A stretch of 30,063 nt of DNA from positions 1 to 30,063 of the forward strand of contig CALSCQ010001501.1 of assembly GCA_943704525.1 (NCBI GenBank). The letters are read 5' to 3'. The notes beneath the pieces were generated by a model. It searched no databases. It had not been told where the DNA came from and saw only the letters and a list, made by a program, of their open reading frames with translations. The position numbers and the translations under genes were made by a program. Origin of the DNA: Pigoraptor vietnamica. Taxonomy: Eukaryota; Opisthokonta; Filasterea. This document shows, piece by piece, positions 1 through 12,037 of this stretch (position 1 is its first letter; every line of letters begins with the position of its first letter).

Positions 1-133
<133 letters not shown>

Positions 134-195
134 CGATTGCAGAACGAGTGATACAAGCATCGAAGGTGCGAGTTCAGTCCGGCACGTGTCCGACT

Positions 196-420
196 ATTGT
201 CAGACAAATTCGGCTTCCGATTGGCTGTTACAATCCCACCAACCACCAACACAACGACAAGGTTAAAGATCTTTAGTTCCCATGCACTCGCGCGTTGCAG
301 CAGGTCTCCGCTTGCCGCGACGGTAAGCCGTCCGTCCGTATTGTCAGACGAATTCGGCTTCCGATTGGCTGTTATACCTCAACCACAACAGCGACGCGAT
401 CTTTGGATCTCATGCTCGGT
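196..420. repeat. diverged 144-bp tandem duplication
   Basis: A 35-bp segment at 196-230 recurs at 340-374 with one mismatch, a spacing of 144 bp. The flanks after each copy are also similar: each has AACCAC/ACAAC-type sequence, then a GATCTTT word, then a CTCGCG/GCTCGG stretch. This looks like an old two-copy tandem duplication. The rest of 134-600 holds no gene I can support. It is the 3' flank of the deacetylase gene, and I see no AATAAA-type signal there. Confidence 0.75.
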
Positions 421-600
421 TGCGTCAGCCCGCTGCTGCAAGCCCCCCTTCGGTCGCGACGGAATGCCCTTATGCCTTCGCTTATGTTGTCACTGGGAAG
501 AGAACTGACGTGGCAGTGGGCGCTGTTACCGCCGGTCCAGCCGATAGTGAAACCCTCGTTTCTCCGTGTGCAGTAACGCGTGAAACCGGCCATGCCCAAT

Positions 601-2084
601 CTATCCCTTGTCGAGACGAAAGCCGGCGGCAGCGAGCGCCATCTTCAGATCGTCGCTGCAGAGCACACTCAGCTCCCACTCGCGGTCCGGCGAGACGTTG
701 AAGTCGTCCCCTGCCAGCGCCACCGAGTAAGCAAACCAGCAGCAAACGACAAGCTACTTTGCGACTGTGTGTGCGCACGCACGCAACAGATCTATTGTCC
801 ACGTTTGTAATTAAGGCAGTACTTCGGCATACAACAGGCACATGGCTAGACACCCACACGACTCGTCCGCAAGGCCGGGATGGCACATGAACTCGACAGT
901 GTCGGCGCCGCGCGCGACCACCCCCTGCATTGTTTCGCACACCCTCTCAACGGACATGTCGCGGCCCATAAGTCCCAGACCGACAAACGCGCGCGTGTAG
1001 GCAACGCCTGCGCGAATGTAGAGAGGGAGGGACAGAGCTTCGATGTCAGGCGGCGAGGACTGCAAAGTCAAAACTTACAGCACGTGAGAGGTTGCGTACC
1101 ATGTTCGTCGAACAGTGCCCGTGACTCGCGCGCATCGGCGCACACGCGCTCGTAAAATGCACGGCGCGCATCGTCGATCCACGGCGACGCAGACAGGTCC
1201 TGTGGACGGAATGCGCAAACACACAACGCATTACGCGGTTGTTGTGTGTTCACGCGCTCGCACTGACCCATTTGCACAGCACAGTCACGAGTGGAAATGA
1301 AATGAAGAGTGCAGCCGTTGCATGCGCGCATTCCGCACCTCGTACGGAACGCGCGTTCTTCGCACGCGGCGGTCGGCAACAAGTTCCCGCGCCACGGCGG
1401 GAATGACGTGCACATGCTGGTGGCCGTCCACGTGAGGCGGGGCTTCGTGCGACGGCAGAGACGAGGCCCGCTGCAGCCAGTCAAGCTGCGCCGCAACAGT
1501 GGCATGTGAGGGACATGTGGATGCCAAGCCATCGTCCGACAACGCCTGCATGCATGGAAACAAACGCGAATAGAGGCCCGTCGCCTTTGGAGCACCTGTG
1601 CGCGAATTTCGCGCCGTATGTCGCCAACAAAGTCGCTGTGATCTGCGTCCCCCTTGCCGTCGAGGGCGGCGGCAAGTGCGGTGCGGAACCCGTGCTTTCC
1701 TAGCATGTGGCCCGTTGGGTCGACGAGACAGCGCACGTCCTCGCGGAGGCTCAGCGGGCGTCCCTCGGTGAGATTGAGATGCAGCCCTGTGCGGTGCACG
1801 CATTCATTCACATTACGACAGTTGATACGTACGCACGGGCATCGTTCACTAAATGCATTGCCAATAACTGCGCACACAAGGCACACGTGCGAGCACATGC
1901 GCACACGCCACGCACCCACGGGAAGGCCGGCGTCGGAGGAGAGACGCAGCGCATCATTGGCTGTGGGGCCGTTTGCCAATACGCTCGCGCGGCACACGAC
2001 ACCCTCGCAGTGCGCCCGCAAGATGCCCACGTCGCGTTGCGCACATATGCCGAGATCATCCGCGACGACGGTGAGAAGCGCCAT
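601..2084 (-). CDS. YDJC: YdjC/ChbG-type carbohydrate deacetylase, 6 exons
   Basis: Exons in transcript order are 2084-1916, 1786-1596, 1485-1339, 1199-1100, 1007-858 and 710-601. All phases agree and give 288 residues, a normal family length. The family hydrolyses N-acetyl groups from acetylated sugars such as chitooligosaccharides, using a bound divalent metal. Visible family motifs are ADDLG at residues 8-12 (metal-binding Asp pair), HLNLTEG from 59, DGHQHVHV at 140-147, FVGLGLMGRDMS near 210, EFMCHPG at 241-247 and DDFNVSPDREWEL near the C-terminus. The start is the first ATG of the open frame. Introns are 92-147 nt with GT donors (GTGCGT, GTGCTC, GTGCGG, GTACGC, GTGGGT). No signal peptide is visible, so it is probably cytosolic. 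It lies 200 bp downstream of the NTE gene on the same strand. The weakest junction is the last one (donor GTGGGT at 857). Confidence 0.93.
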
Positions 2085-2252
2085 TGCGAAACGGTATTCG
2101 GGTGCCTTCGTTGCTTTGCGTCCGTCGTTTATTCACCCGATGTCGTGCGCTTATATGATAGCGGCCTTGTTGGGATGCTCCACTTCGTCTGGACCCTGTT
2201 ACCCTCAGCGGGCTTCCATCAACATAATCGCACCAATTCGAATTTCACATAT

Positions 2253-2258
2253 TTTAAT
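2253..2258 (-). promoter_or_regulatory. candidate polyadenylation signal ATTAAA
   Basis: Read on the minus strand this is ATTAAA, about 27 nt beyond the stop codon of the phospholipase gene, inside the 200-bp gap before the deacetylase start. ATTAAA is the common variant of the eukaryotic poly(A) signal. The position is plausible, but a six-base match is weak evidence. Confidence 0.35.
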
Positions 2259-2284
2259 GGGCACTTGACGCCTTCACTCGCAGC

Positions 2285-5200
2285 CTAGGCCGCGCGGCCA
2301 TCGTTCGCCGGCGCACTCTTCGCCGCCGCCGCACCCGCGCCGATGGACAGCAACGAGAGAAGGGAGCCGCGCCGCCGCTTACGCGAGTACACGAGCAGCT
2401 CGGGGATACGGTTCTCCTCGCGCCACTTGTCGATAGTGGCCTTTGCGTGCGTATAGCCGACCTGCTCTCGCACGCATAGACGACGAATATAAGACGAGAT
2501 GACTGGGAGAGCAGAAAAGCACCAGTCTGTGGTGGCACACAACACACACCGAACTGAATGGACACAAAAGACACCGCAACATGCCTTGGAGATCTCCTCG
2601 TACAGGCCAAAGCCAAGCAGTGGATAGTTGTTAACGGGCGGGCGCATGTAGAGGTCGATCATGTTCTCCCTGCACGCACAGACATTCGCCGTAAATTTGC
2701 GGGCCACTGAGCCAAAGGCAATTGCAGTCGCTTGCACGTGCCATTCCATCCCTCACGCGACAGACTGAGGCAAATCTATGGACTCGAAGAACCCACTGAC
2801 GGACCACACCGACAGCAGGAGAGCAAACGACGCCCACTTGACAAAGTCTAGGTTGAGGTCGCTCTTGAGGTAGCACATGCGCGTCGATATGTCGCTCATC
2901 GACGGGATGTTGACGGGCTTGGCGAAGGGGTTGATGCGCTTCCACAGCAGCCACCACCCGGACAGTGAGTCGCCGTAGTTGTAGTAGTTCGTGTCGTCCT
3001 CCGTCGCCACGTGGATGGCAATGACCGTGCGCGCACCCTGCGAGCGCATAATGTCCGCTGTGCGTGCAGGGTGGGAGTTAGGAACGAAGAAGCAGTAGCC
3101 TCGAATGACATCGACAGCAAGCCCAAAAAAAATAATAATAATAATAATAATAATAAAAAACAGCATCACTGGGACCAGATAGGGCAGCGCGCGTACCAGG
3201 GAGGACGTTGGCGTAGCCGCCGTCGACGAGGTAGTTCGGGCCGTCGCAAATGGGCGGAAGAAACGAGATGAGCGTCATGCTTGCCCTAACATAGAAGAGA
3301 AGGCGATGCAGGTGTGAGTGAGACCACTGCTCACTGCAACGTCGATAATGCGAAAGGCCATCGCGTGCGCACACACAGTCACAAGCGGCACACGTGGCTG
3401 CATCAATGCCCACAGACACGCACACATGCCCACAGTAGACACGCGCGCACGCCCACCGTATGAAGCGCCACGCGGTGCCCTGCTGGTGAAACTCGGGGCG
3501 GTTCTTTGTTATGTTCGTCGTTGTGCAAAAGTAGGGAAGCCACATGTCCTCAATCTTCTTCTCCAGAAAGAAGCGTCGGATGAGCCTGCAGTGCGAGAGG
3601 GTTGTCGGGTCAGATGGTATTAATAAAGCTGCCCATTGGACTCTTCTTTTGTGCACCAATTAAACGGAAGGCATAGGCGCACACAGGGGCAGAGGCAAAA
3701 TAAACAGGCCGCACTGCGTGGGTCAAGACCTTTGGGAAACACTGGCACTCAACCAGCAACAGGCAATCGAATGAACCGCAAGTACGCCCAACACTCCGCA
3801 CACACCTGTTGAACTGTTCGCCCGACGTGAAGCTCGTGAAGGGCACCGTGACGTCCCGCAAAATCGCGACGCGGTCGGCAAACGAGGCGCAGTAATCCTC
3901 GACCATCTCGGCGACAATGTCAGCGTCCCTGCACACGCACACACGCATACACGCAGGCATTATTAGAGATCAGTGATAGTGTTACTGACTTTTGTCCCCT
4001 CTACGTGCAGAGCCATTTGCCACATTCGTTGAAAGATGGGTGTAGACGGTGTGTGGTTGGCGGTGTGTGGTTGGCGGTGTGTGGTTGGCGGTGTGTGGTT
4101 GGCGGTGTGTGATTGGCGGTGTGTTGTTGGCGGTGTGTGGTTGTTGGCGGCGTGTTGTTGGCGGTGTGTTGTTGGCGGTGTGCACTTGCCTGTGCATGGC
4201 GTATAGTCCGCCGATGAAGGCGCCAATGGAAGTCCCGCCAACCATGTCGACTGTGAGGGTAACAGCGGTCAGAGAGCTAGTAAAAGTATGTCAACCGCAA
4301 ATCTATGAGTCTGAAGGGACAAAAAAAACAAAACGGACACTCACTGGGAATGCCGTTCTCCTCGAGCACCTTGAGCACGCCCACGTGCGCGAGGCCCTTT
4401 GCGCCGCCGCCGCCAAGCACAAGGCCAACGAGTTTGCCCCGGATGCGGCGCGCGAGACGTCCAAAATCGCTCTTGAAGTGGTTCACGTCAAAGTTGCGCT
4501 GCTTGTGGAGCCGCACCTGCGCAGGGAGACACGAGGGATCAGCAGAGACATCCACAGAGAGACGCGCCTCGATTTTCCTTTTGCACGGCGAGAGAGGGTG
4601 CACGAAATGCCACGATGCGCAGACAGGACTCGTTTCGCACACACGCCAGACTCACGTGATGGTGGCCGTTTGTCCACGCGCGCGCCTCCGCCCATGCCAT
4701 CGTGTTGTTCGGGCCCTGTTCGTGCTCGCGGTACAGGAGCACAAGCTCCTTCCTGCGCAGAGAGAGAGACACACAGACAAAACGGATATCGCAGTGTAAG
4801 TTACCGGTACCGTCGCGCGCTAAGTGGAAATGTGTTCATCAAGTGCGCACCTTGCGTTGCTCGTGGCGATGGTGCGCTGGAGCTGCTTCTCAATGTCGCC
4901 AATGTAAGGGCCGTTCGACGCAAAGCCCACAAGCAGAATGAGATCGGCCTGCGACAAGAAAATCGGACTTCTGGATCAACGAGAAGAGAAGAAACACGAG
5001 CAAATCAAGTCATTGCCGTTGAGCGAAGAGGACGGCAGACCCGCACTTGCCGCAAGCGCGCACGCACCTGGCGGATGCATCGCCGCGTCCACGTCGACAT
5101 GCGCTTGTCCGTCTCGTACACGACGACGTTGTGGTCTTCCTCCTGCTGCCCGAGCCACCCCGCGAGCCGAATCTTGTTCACGCCCTCCATCGAGCGCTCC

Positions 5201-7250
5201 CCAAACTGTGCGGCGACCGTGTCGCGGCTGATCAGCAGCGCCGTGCCAATGCGCTCGAGGCACGAGACGAGGCGGTCGGCAATGTCGGACAGCGGCACGT
5301 CGCTCGTCATGGCCACAACGGCGACCGTCGCAAGGTTCTCCTCGGCGGGCTTGGCGAGGCCTGCTCGTTGCAGCGAGAATGAGCGTTAGAATGTACCGCG
5401 CCTCTCCGTGTGAAGTTCGAACGGAAGGCATGACTTTTCGTTCGATGGGTCGCTACAGTGATTGAGTCTGGAATAGACAAGAGAGAGGAGACACGACCAC
5501 TCACCGCGCGTGTACTGCATCTCGAGCCGCTTGCCCATCGCCAGCGCAAAGTGCGCCATCAGTCGCGGGAACCGCTGCGTGAGCATGCGGAACGTCTCGC
5601 GCGGGATCTTGCATAGCTCCGTGTCACTGTGCGGATGCGACAACGCTCCGTCAACACACCCGCCGACTGCGCAAAGACGCAGCCGACAAACACATGCGTG
5701 CGCATAATGAACTTCTATAAAGAGACGCCAGTTCACGCATAGGAACAGAAACCCCATCGACTCCTGAACTTTTTAAGACAGAGCGCACGCCACAGCGACA
5801 CCCACCGCGTTGCCGTGATCGTCGCGGGCGCCTTGGTGTCCGTCAACAGTTCGAGTTCGCCCACACTGACGCCGCGTCCGAACTCCTCCACAAAGATGGG
5901 CTTGCCCGAAGTGCTCCTGCGATCGCATCAAAAGAGGGACACAAATTAGGGCGGACTGTTCCGCTGATATCCGGCGAATCTGAACGCCCGCCAAGCCAAC
6001 TGTGCCCAAACACGAACGCAGACGTTCGCTGCGTTGCATTGCCAATACTCACGCTTTCGTCGCACGCAAGCGCCCGTGCAGCACAATGTAGAGACCGTCG
6101 ACGTCGCCGTTCTCCTCCACGAGCACGGAGCCGGCGCGCTCATACACCCAGTCAAGGGCAAAATCAAACTGCAGATCACATAACCATAACACGCTGAGCG
6201 AAAGGCCGGCCAAAGGCGAGCAAGCGCAACACATGGAGTTGAGGCGAAACGCACTGCAATCCAGAACGTCACGCACCTGCCGAACGAGGGGCGAGAGTTT
6301 TGAGATGAGGGACTGCGCAACGTGGATGGCGACGAGCGGGTGGCGCTCGACGAGGCAGCTGAAGGCCGAGCGGGGAATGCACGCAACGGTCGTCGCCTGC
6401 GCAGCGACAGCAAAGACCTCGCTCTGGTCGCCGGTGAGTGCGGCCAAGTGGCCCACCACGCCGCCTGCGGACGCATGCGTGCCGCAAGTTCAGACACGAA
6501 GCAAGCAAGCGCAGCGACCCCAAATAATGTCTCCAATTTCCACACATTTTCCCCTCCAGCCACACGCCACACACACTGCCTCTCGCCCCCGACACCCCTG
6601 GCACACCCACCCGTACTGACGCGGTACATGCGGCGGACGCCCTGGCCCTCGCGCATGTGCACGTCAAGAGCCCCCTTGAGCACGACATAGAGGCCGCCGC
6701 TGTCCTCCTTTTCCTCCAGCACGGCCTCGTCCTTCCCCAGGGCCACGACCTCCACGCTGTCGCCAATCTCCGCCACAGCCACCTGCACGGGAATTCCAAG
6801 CACGCTGGCCACGAGGCGCATCGTCGCATCGGCGAATCCGGGGTCCGTTTGGGAGGACAGGTCGGCCGGGGGCGCGACATCATCCACCTACGCCAAAGGG
6901 AGAAAGGGCATGAGCGATGTGTGCACACTTTCAAGGGAGCAAGAAAAGAATATGCAGGCTACATGTGTATGCGTGTGTGTGTGTGTTTGTGTTTGTGTGC
7001 GTGTGTGCGTGCGTGCCTGTGTGTACAAAATGGCGCCGAATGACACGCCCACGCACCGGATCGTCGATGACCAGCTCGTGCGTGAGGCCGAGGTACCGGT
7101 AGAGTGTAAGGAAGGTCACGCGCTGCAGCCGCACCATGATGACCTGCGCAATGTTCACGAATTTGGCGGGAAACTGCTCCGCCAGCGACCGAAAGTCCTG
7201 TGAGAAGAATTTGGCCACCGACCGTAAGTCACATTGACGACAACGCTTAT

Positions 7251-7294
<44 letters not shown>

Positions 7295-7307
7295 GCACGC
7301 ACGCAAG

Positions 7308-7342
<35 letters not shown>

Positions 7343-8929
7343 CACACACCATGCGCGCAGTAAGCGACAACTGATAGAGATAACGCGGACGGCAGTTCGA
7401 CTAGCGAACTCCAACCTCAATACGAAGCGAGATCAATTCCGTGTCCGTGACGGCGCGCGCGGTCACGTGGCACGGCGTTGGCTGCGCGCCGGGGACCATC
7501 GCCTCCAGGTAGCACAGCAGGCTCGTCAGGCTCTCGCCGTCGCGAATGTCGCACAGATGGATCTCGCCGCCGGTGGGCGAGTCGATGTATAGGCGCACCT
7601 GCGCACTCACAAGGGAGATTGAGCCGAACGCTCTCGTCATTAGGTGAGGGGCCTCGCGTCCATGGACAATCGACTCGCGCGCAGTGCTCGCGGTCACACA
7701 TCACGCAAAGGGCAAACACGCGGCACATGGCACTCTACGCACCGTCCCCTTTGTGACAATGTAGAGGGCGGGCATGATGTCTCCCTTGGAGAAGATTGTC
7801 CTGCCGGCGACCACCGTCTCGCAATCGAGCATGCTGCAGATCAGGCGCACCGTGTGGCGGTCGAGGTACCTGCGCGGCAGGGGGTCGGTCGGCCAAACTC
7901 AGTACGCCCATACATAGCGCACAATAAATGTACAGTGAGACCACGTGTAAAAAACACAGTAAATTTACAATCGCAAAAAACGACTTTGTGCAACGGACGT
8001 GGATGACCACACTGAGCAACACAACGAGTTACGGACATCCAGCACTCTGACAAGAGAGAGCGCGACGACCAGGGCAAACGTCGGCAGTTTCGCGCAGGCA
8101 ACAGACGCGCACCGAAACACGTTGACGTTGCTCCGCAGGAACATGATCTCGGCCTGCGACAGCGCCTCGGGCGTGCTCTTGCGCGGCGACGTCGGCGGGT
8201 CTTCGGTCGACGCGTCCCCCTCTGGCAGCGACAGCAGGCGCTGCGGGTGCACGGGGCTCTCCGGAGCCGACTCGGGCACCGCGTCGGCCGGCAAGCGCGC
8301 CTCCGTGCCCACCGGCGCGACCGTCTGCGGCTCGGGAGGCTCCTCAAAGTCGTCATCATCTTCGTCGATGCCCGGTTCGTCCTCCGGGTCTTCGTCCGCA
8401 AACACAAGGCCCTGCTGCTCGGGGTTCGTGTGCAAGCGCCTCTCTGCGGCGGGCTTCTCTCGCGCCGCGTGCCGCCGCCGCCTGCGGAAGTGGTGGGCGC
8501 TGAGTGGGCCTGCCGCCAACAATTATCCGCTAGGGGATGCAAGGCCGCACTCAAGTCTCGAAACACCGAGCCGCACAGCATGAAAGCAGCCACTGGCAAC
8601 AAAAACAAGTCCGCCGCGTCCATGCGCGCAAAATACGCAGCCGATTTGCAGTTGGCACGCAGAGGGTGAGCGCGAAGGTCATGAAGCGGCCTTCGCACAC
8701 AACAGCCACACGGCACGTGACACGCAATAGCCACCCGAACGCCTCCATGATCCCTCCTTCTCCCTGCAACCACGCACCTCAGAGTCAGCTCGTACTTGAC
8801 AAACCGGGTGGCGAGAATAACGGCGCCCGCTGTGAGCGCCGCGTAGACGACGGGCGGAACATTGCCGCCATGCGTCTTGGAATAGCGCGCCCACAGCGAC
8901 GCCAGAATGCCCGTCTCGACCACCACCAT
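2285..8929 (-). CDS. PNPLA6: NTE/PNPLA6-type patatin phospholipase, 21 exons
   Basis: Exons in order: 8929-8778, 8481-8113, 7869-7743, 7598-7416, 7197-7057, 6887-6611, 6464-6277, 6168-6053, 5916-5806, 5626-5505, 5360-5068, 4948-4851, 4752-4656, 4516-4345, 4250-4190, 3928-3806, 3585-3457, 3285-3197, 3057-2838, 2669-2585, 2461-2285. All phases agree, giving 1109 residues (human NTE is longer, with extra N- and C-terminal sequence). The family deacylates phosphatidylcholine and lysophosphatidylcholine on the cytosolic face of the ER. A membrane segment at about 24-44 is followed by an Arg-rich stretch and an acidic linker. Three cyclic-nucleotide-binding-like domains follow (about 155-300, 325-479, 480-600). 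The patatin domain has the GGGGAKG oxyanion loop (793-799), nucleophile Ser823 in GTSIG and Asp941 in DGG. The start is the first ATG of the open frame. Two introns appear to use GC donors. Introns carry micro- and minisatellites. Confidence 0.95.
2462..2584 (-). other. last intron of the NTE gene, GC-AG type
   Basis: The exon ends in AAG and the intron begins GCATGT, ending in GAGCAG. Joining phase 0 here restores the family sequence YEEISK/VGYTHAK, which matches the conserved region before the C-terminus of NTE proteins. No GT within a few bases gives both the right frame and the right residues. Confidence 0.7.
3125..3160. repeat. (AAT)n microsatellite in an NTE intron
   Basis: A run of about eight AAT units flanked by A-tracts lies inside the intron at 3058-3196. 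On the coding strand it is (ATT)n followed by T-runs, just after the donor-proximal half of the intron. Confidence 0.95.
3929..4189 (-). other. NTE intron, GC-AG type
   Basis: The donor reads AG/GCAAGT, the classical strong GC-type donor, and the acceptor ends GTGTGCAG. The phase-2 join gives GLYAMHR followed by DADIVAEM, matching the region just after the GTSIG nucleophile in the family. A GT four bases downstream would put the join in phase 0, which does not fit the next exon. Most of the intron is a minisatellite. Confidence 0.8.
4045..4185. repeat. 14-bp minisatellite within an NTE intron
   Basis: About nine to ten imperfect copies of a 14-bp unit (GTGTGTGGTTGGCG and variants with TTGTTGG or GATTGG) run from about 4049 to 4182. 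One copy is 17 bp long. On the coding strand the array starts a few bases after the GC donor of the intron 3929-4189. Long open frames across it are repeat artefacts. Confidence 0.9.
7249..7345. repeat. (CA)n microsatellite in an NTE intron
   Basis: Two CA tracts, about 7251-7290 and 7309-7345, are separated by a GCACGCACGCAAG interruption. Both lie inside the 218-nt intron 7198-7415. Confidence 0.95.
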
Positions 8930-9613
8930 TTGTGCAGGCGACGACCCGTGGGGCCACACGAATCGGCTGAGGGTGGGGGAGGGGCACGTGGAGATCGCGC
9001 TGTCAAACGATCACACTTTTCTTGCGTGTTGTTCAGTCTCAACGGCCTCTTTGGCGCATGCGTCGTCGAGGCATGTCTCCGCGAATGAGTGTGAGAATGT
9101 GGCGGCGAGTGTGTGCGAGCGCGTGTGTGTGTGTGTGCACTGCCGCTGTGTTTGGGTGTGTGTGCGAGTGTCTGCCGTGTTTTGGGCATCGTCGGCACGA
9201 AAAACGTCACGAAAATTTGACCGAGATCTCGGTAAGATCACAATGTTTCAAGCGAGTTATCGCTAAAATTTGCAAGCCTTTCTGGAGGGTAAACAAAATG
9301 GAGCACGGGACTCTTTATTTGAGACATCGCAAAAAAACAATCAAAACGTCCAATTTCAATTTACTCCCCGCGGGTGCCACCGCATCAGCTGAACGGGAGT
9401 GTGTGTGTGTGAGCGGCGATCGCCCTCTTTACTCACGCCTATTAGAAGTCCCCGCACAGCCACAGGGCCTTTACGTGCTGCTGATCGCCTCGTAGAGTGT
9501 CCACCTTGTGTCGTACTCTGCGTGATTCGTCTGCGGCAAGGGCGGCACTCAGGCGACTAGTACCTGGTCTTTCCGTCGCGCCAACCAAAGCGCGCAACCG
9601 CGTCCTGCGACAA
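8930..9613. promoter_or_regulatory. bidirectional promoter region, NTE / WASHC4
   Basis: These 684 bp separate the start codons of two divergently transcribed genes, so promoters for both must lie here unless there are unseen 5' exons. I see no TATA box on either strand. There is a GT-rich stretch at about 9120-9175 and a perfect palindrome at 9220-9233. The frame entering WASHC4 is open upstream to about 9497 but contains no earlier ATG. Confidence 0.55.
9220..9233. promoter_or_regulatory. perfect 14-bp palindrome ACCGAGATCTCGGT
   Basis: The sequence equals its own reverse complement over 14 bases. It sits roughly mid-way between the divergent NTE and WASHC4 start codons (about 290 and 380 bp away). 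A dimeric transcription factor site is one reading. No known factor is assigned. Confidence 0.4.
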
Positions 9614-11330
9614 ATGGCGGACGGCGGCGGAGACACAAAGCAGTGGGAGTTTGACGCGTTTGACGACGGGTCCACGAAGGAGGTGAAGGACTTCCAGCAG
9701 GCGCAGTACACGAAGTTTCTCGAGGAACACGGCGTGCAACTTCGCAACATTGAGGATGCCATCCAGGCCGACGGCGCCGGCAGCGACGCGTGGGACTGGA
9801 ACCTCGACCCGATTGCGCTGCACATGGTCCCGTACGAGCAGACGTCGGTGCTTGAGCTCGTGCAGACGAACAACAAGATTCTCACCAAGGTGGCGCTCGA
9901 CAGAAGTTGCCCTCTCATGATGCCGCCCTCGCACTTCGCCTTGCGCTGTCCATCGTTCGTCTGCATGTGTTCTCTTTCATACCCCGCATTCACATCGGCC
10001 TGCCTGTTGTCCACAACGGCAGGTCTTGACGGCGCTGTCGAGCCTCTGCCTGGAGATCCACGCGCTGAGGCACGAGGCGCAGACAAAGTTTTACGGGAGC
10101 CTCGCAATGTACGGCGAGGTGGCGGCGCACTCGGACTCCCCCGTGAAGGTGGAGGAGGGCGAGGTGCAGCTGATGGTGGCACGTCTGCTGCCGCTGCTGC
10201 AGGCCGTCGACAGCTTTGTGCGGCGGTGTCATGTGGTCCTCAAGAATGTCACGCACCAGCTGTCCGCGCTCTACACGAAGACGAAGAGCGCGCAGGCCGT
10301 CGATGTGACGGGCGTCCACCTGCAGGTGCGGAATGGATTCGTCCTGAACTGCTTGTGGGACGCAAGTGTGTGTGTGTGTGTGTGTGGTGTTGCCGTTGTG
10401 TGAGAGCCGTTTTATTCGAAGCGATGTGTTGCGCTCGCGTGTGTGTAGTATGCACCGAATTGGGAGGGGCGGGTGTTTGCGTTGCCTGTTGGGGTCGCAG
10501 TGGTTGTTACGCGTGGCCTGACGGTTGCATGCCGTTAGTGAAGTCGATTAACGCACGCCTTTGATGTAAGCTGACGGTTGCATGTGCTGCGCCGGCAGAC
10601 GATGTTTGAGTACATGGGCGAGCTGCTCGCCGTGCTCATCACTCTCGACGAAATCATTGCGTCCAACACGAACATCACAAACCACTGGTCGCTCTACAAG
10701 CGGTGGGTGCTGGCCACGTGTCGCGGGTCCCGCTGCAGTTGCCGCTGGCGCCCATCCGGGAGGACGGGCCGGCCCTTTTCTAATTCTCCTTGGCTGTTCC
10801 AATGTGGTGTCGATTCGTGAGGCGCCTGTGGTACAGCGCAACCTGTTCCGCCATTATGTATCCCAACAGTCCACTACGCACGCACTCGCATGCACTCGGG
10901 CGCACACGCTGCGATGTTCAGTTCCGTTTGCGGTTTCCTCCTCTTATCGCTCACACGCACGGACCGCGCGCACGAGCAGCATGTTCAAGGCGATTCGCGC
11001 GGATCCCGCCAAGTTCGGCACGGACGAGACGGGCGTCCGTCAGATGGAGCGCGTCCTCATGGGCCTCGAGTCGCAGCTGCTCACGGGGAACATATTCCAG
11101 GTGCGCGTGGCAGTCGTTCGCCAGCCGCTTTCAAATGTTTTGCCGAGCACAAGCATGCGCACACTGGGAGTGCGTGCGAGGGTGCCTCCCCACTCCTTCG
11201 CCTGCGTTCATCCAACGCACACAAGCATGCATTCTGTTTGCACCTTGATGTCACTGGACGACAGAACCTCGTGCCCACTCGCACTCTTCACCCCTTTCCT
11301 CGTCCTGAGCGCTGGTCGTCCATGTAGAAC

Positions 11331-11378
<48 letters not shown>

Positions 11379-11942
11379 ACTCACCTTTGCTGTCCTTTGC
11401 GGTGTGCAGAACTGCGTGGACCAAGATTTCGACGCCGAGATTGACGTGACGCACAACGGCATCTTCAACGAGGAATTTGCGGTGAACATTCGCGACATTT
11501 TCGCCTTCATCGACAGCCGCCTCGGTCAGTATTCGCACATCGCGCACGCCAGCACACACACTGACACAACACGCGTACTTCCCCCCCCCCCCCTCTTTCC
11601 CACGCACACACACACACACTCGTGGATGGTTGCATTGCTCGGGTGTGCAGCGGCCTTCATAGCGCGGCAACTGAGCGTCCTTTCCCGCGCAGGCGAGGCG
11701 AACGAGATGGACCAGCGGCAGAAGTTTGTCGGACTGTGCGCCATTTTCGTCTTTCACTTTCAGCTGTTCCGCATCTTTGACAAGAAGATGTTCCAGCTCA
11801 TATGGAACGCACACCGGAAGGTCAGCCGGCGCATCCCACCCTCCCTCCCCCCCAATCTCCAAACGAAATACTTACGGCAAACACGCAATCACGTGCACAC
11901 ACGATATACATACACAAAACACGCACCCATGCACACACACGC

Positions 11943-12037
<95 letters not shown>

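Noticed and set aside
854-857. Alternative donor GTGTCT at 853 for the last deacetylase intron
   Set aside because: It leaves the wrong phase for the final exon. Donor GTGGGT at 857 gives the phase-1 join and the residues ...DESW/DDFNVSP expected of the family.
4049-5389. 446-codon plus-strand open frame
   Set aside because: It begins in the minisatellite and runs antisense to well-supported NTE exons. It is a by-product of high GC on the opposite strand.
8530-8660. Hydrophobic stretch ([15 protein letters not shown]) as an extra NTE exon or second membrane segment
   Set aside because: Its frame does not continue into the next exon, and the flanking exons join directly in matching phase 2 with an Arg-rich segment expected after the membrane anchor.
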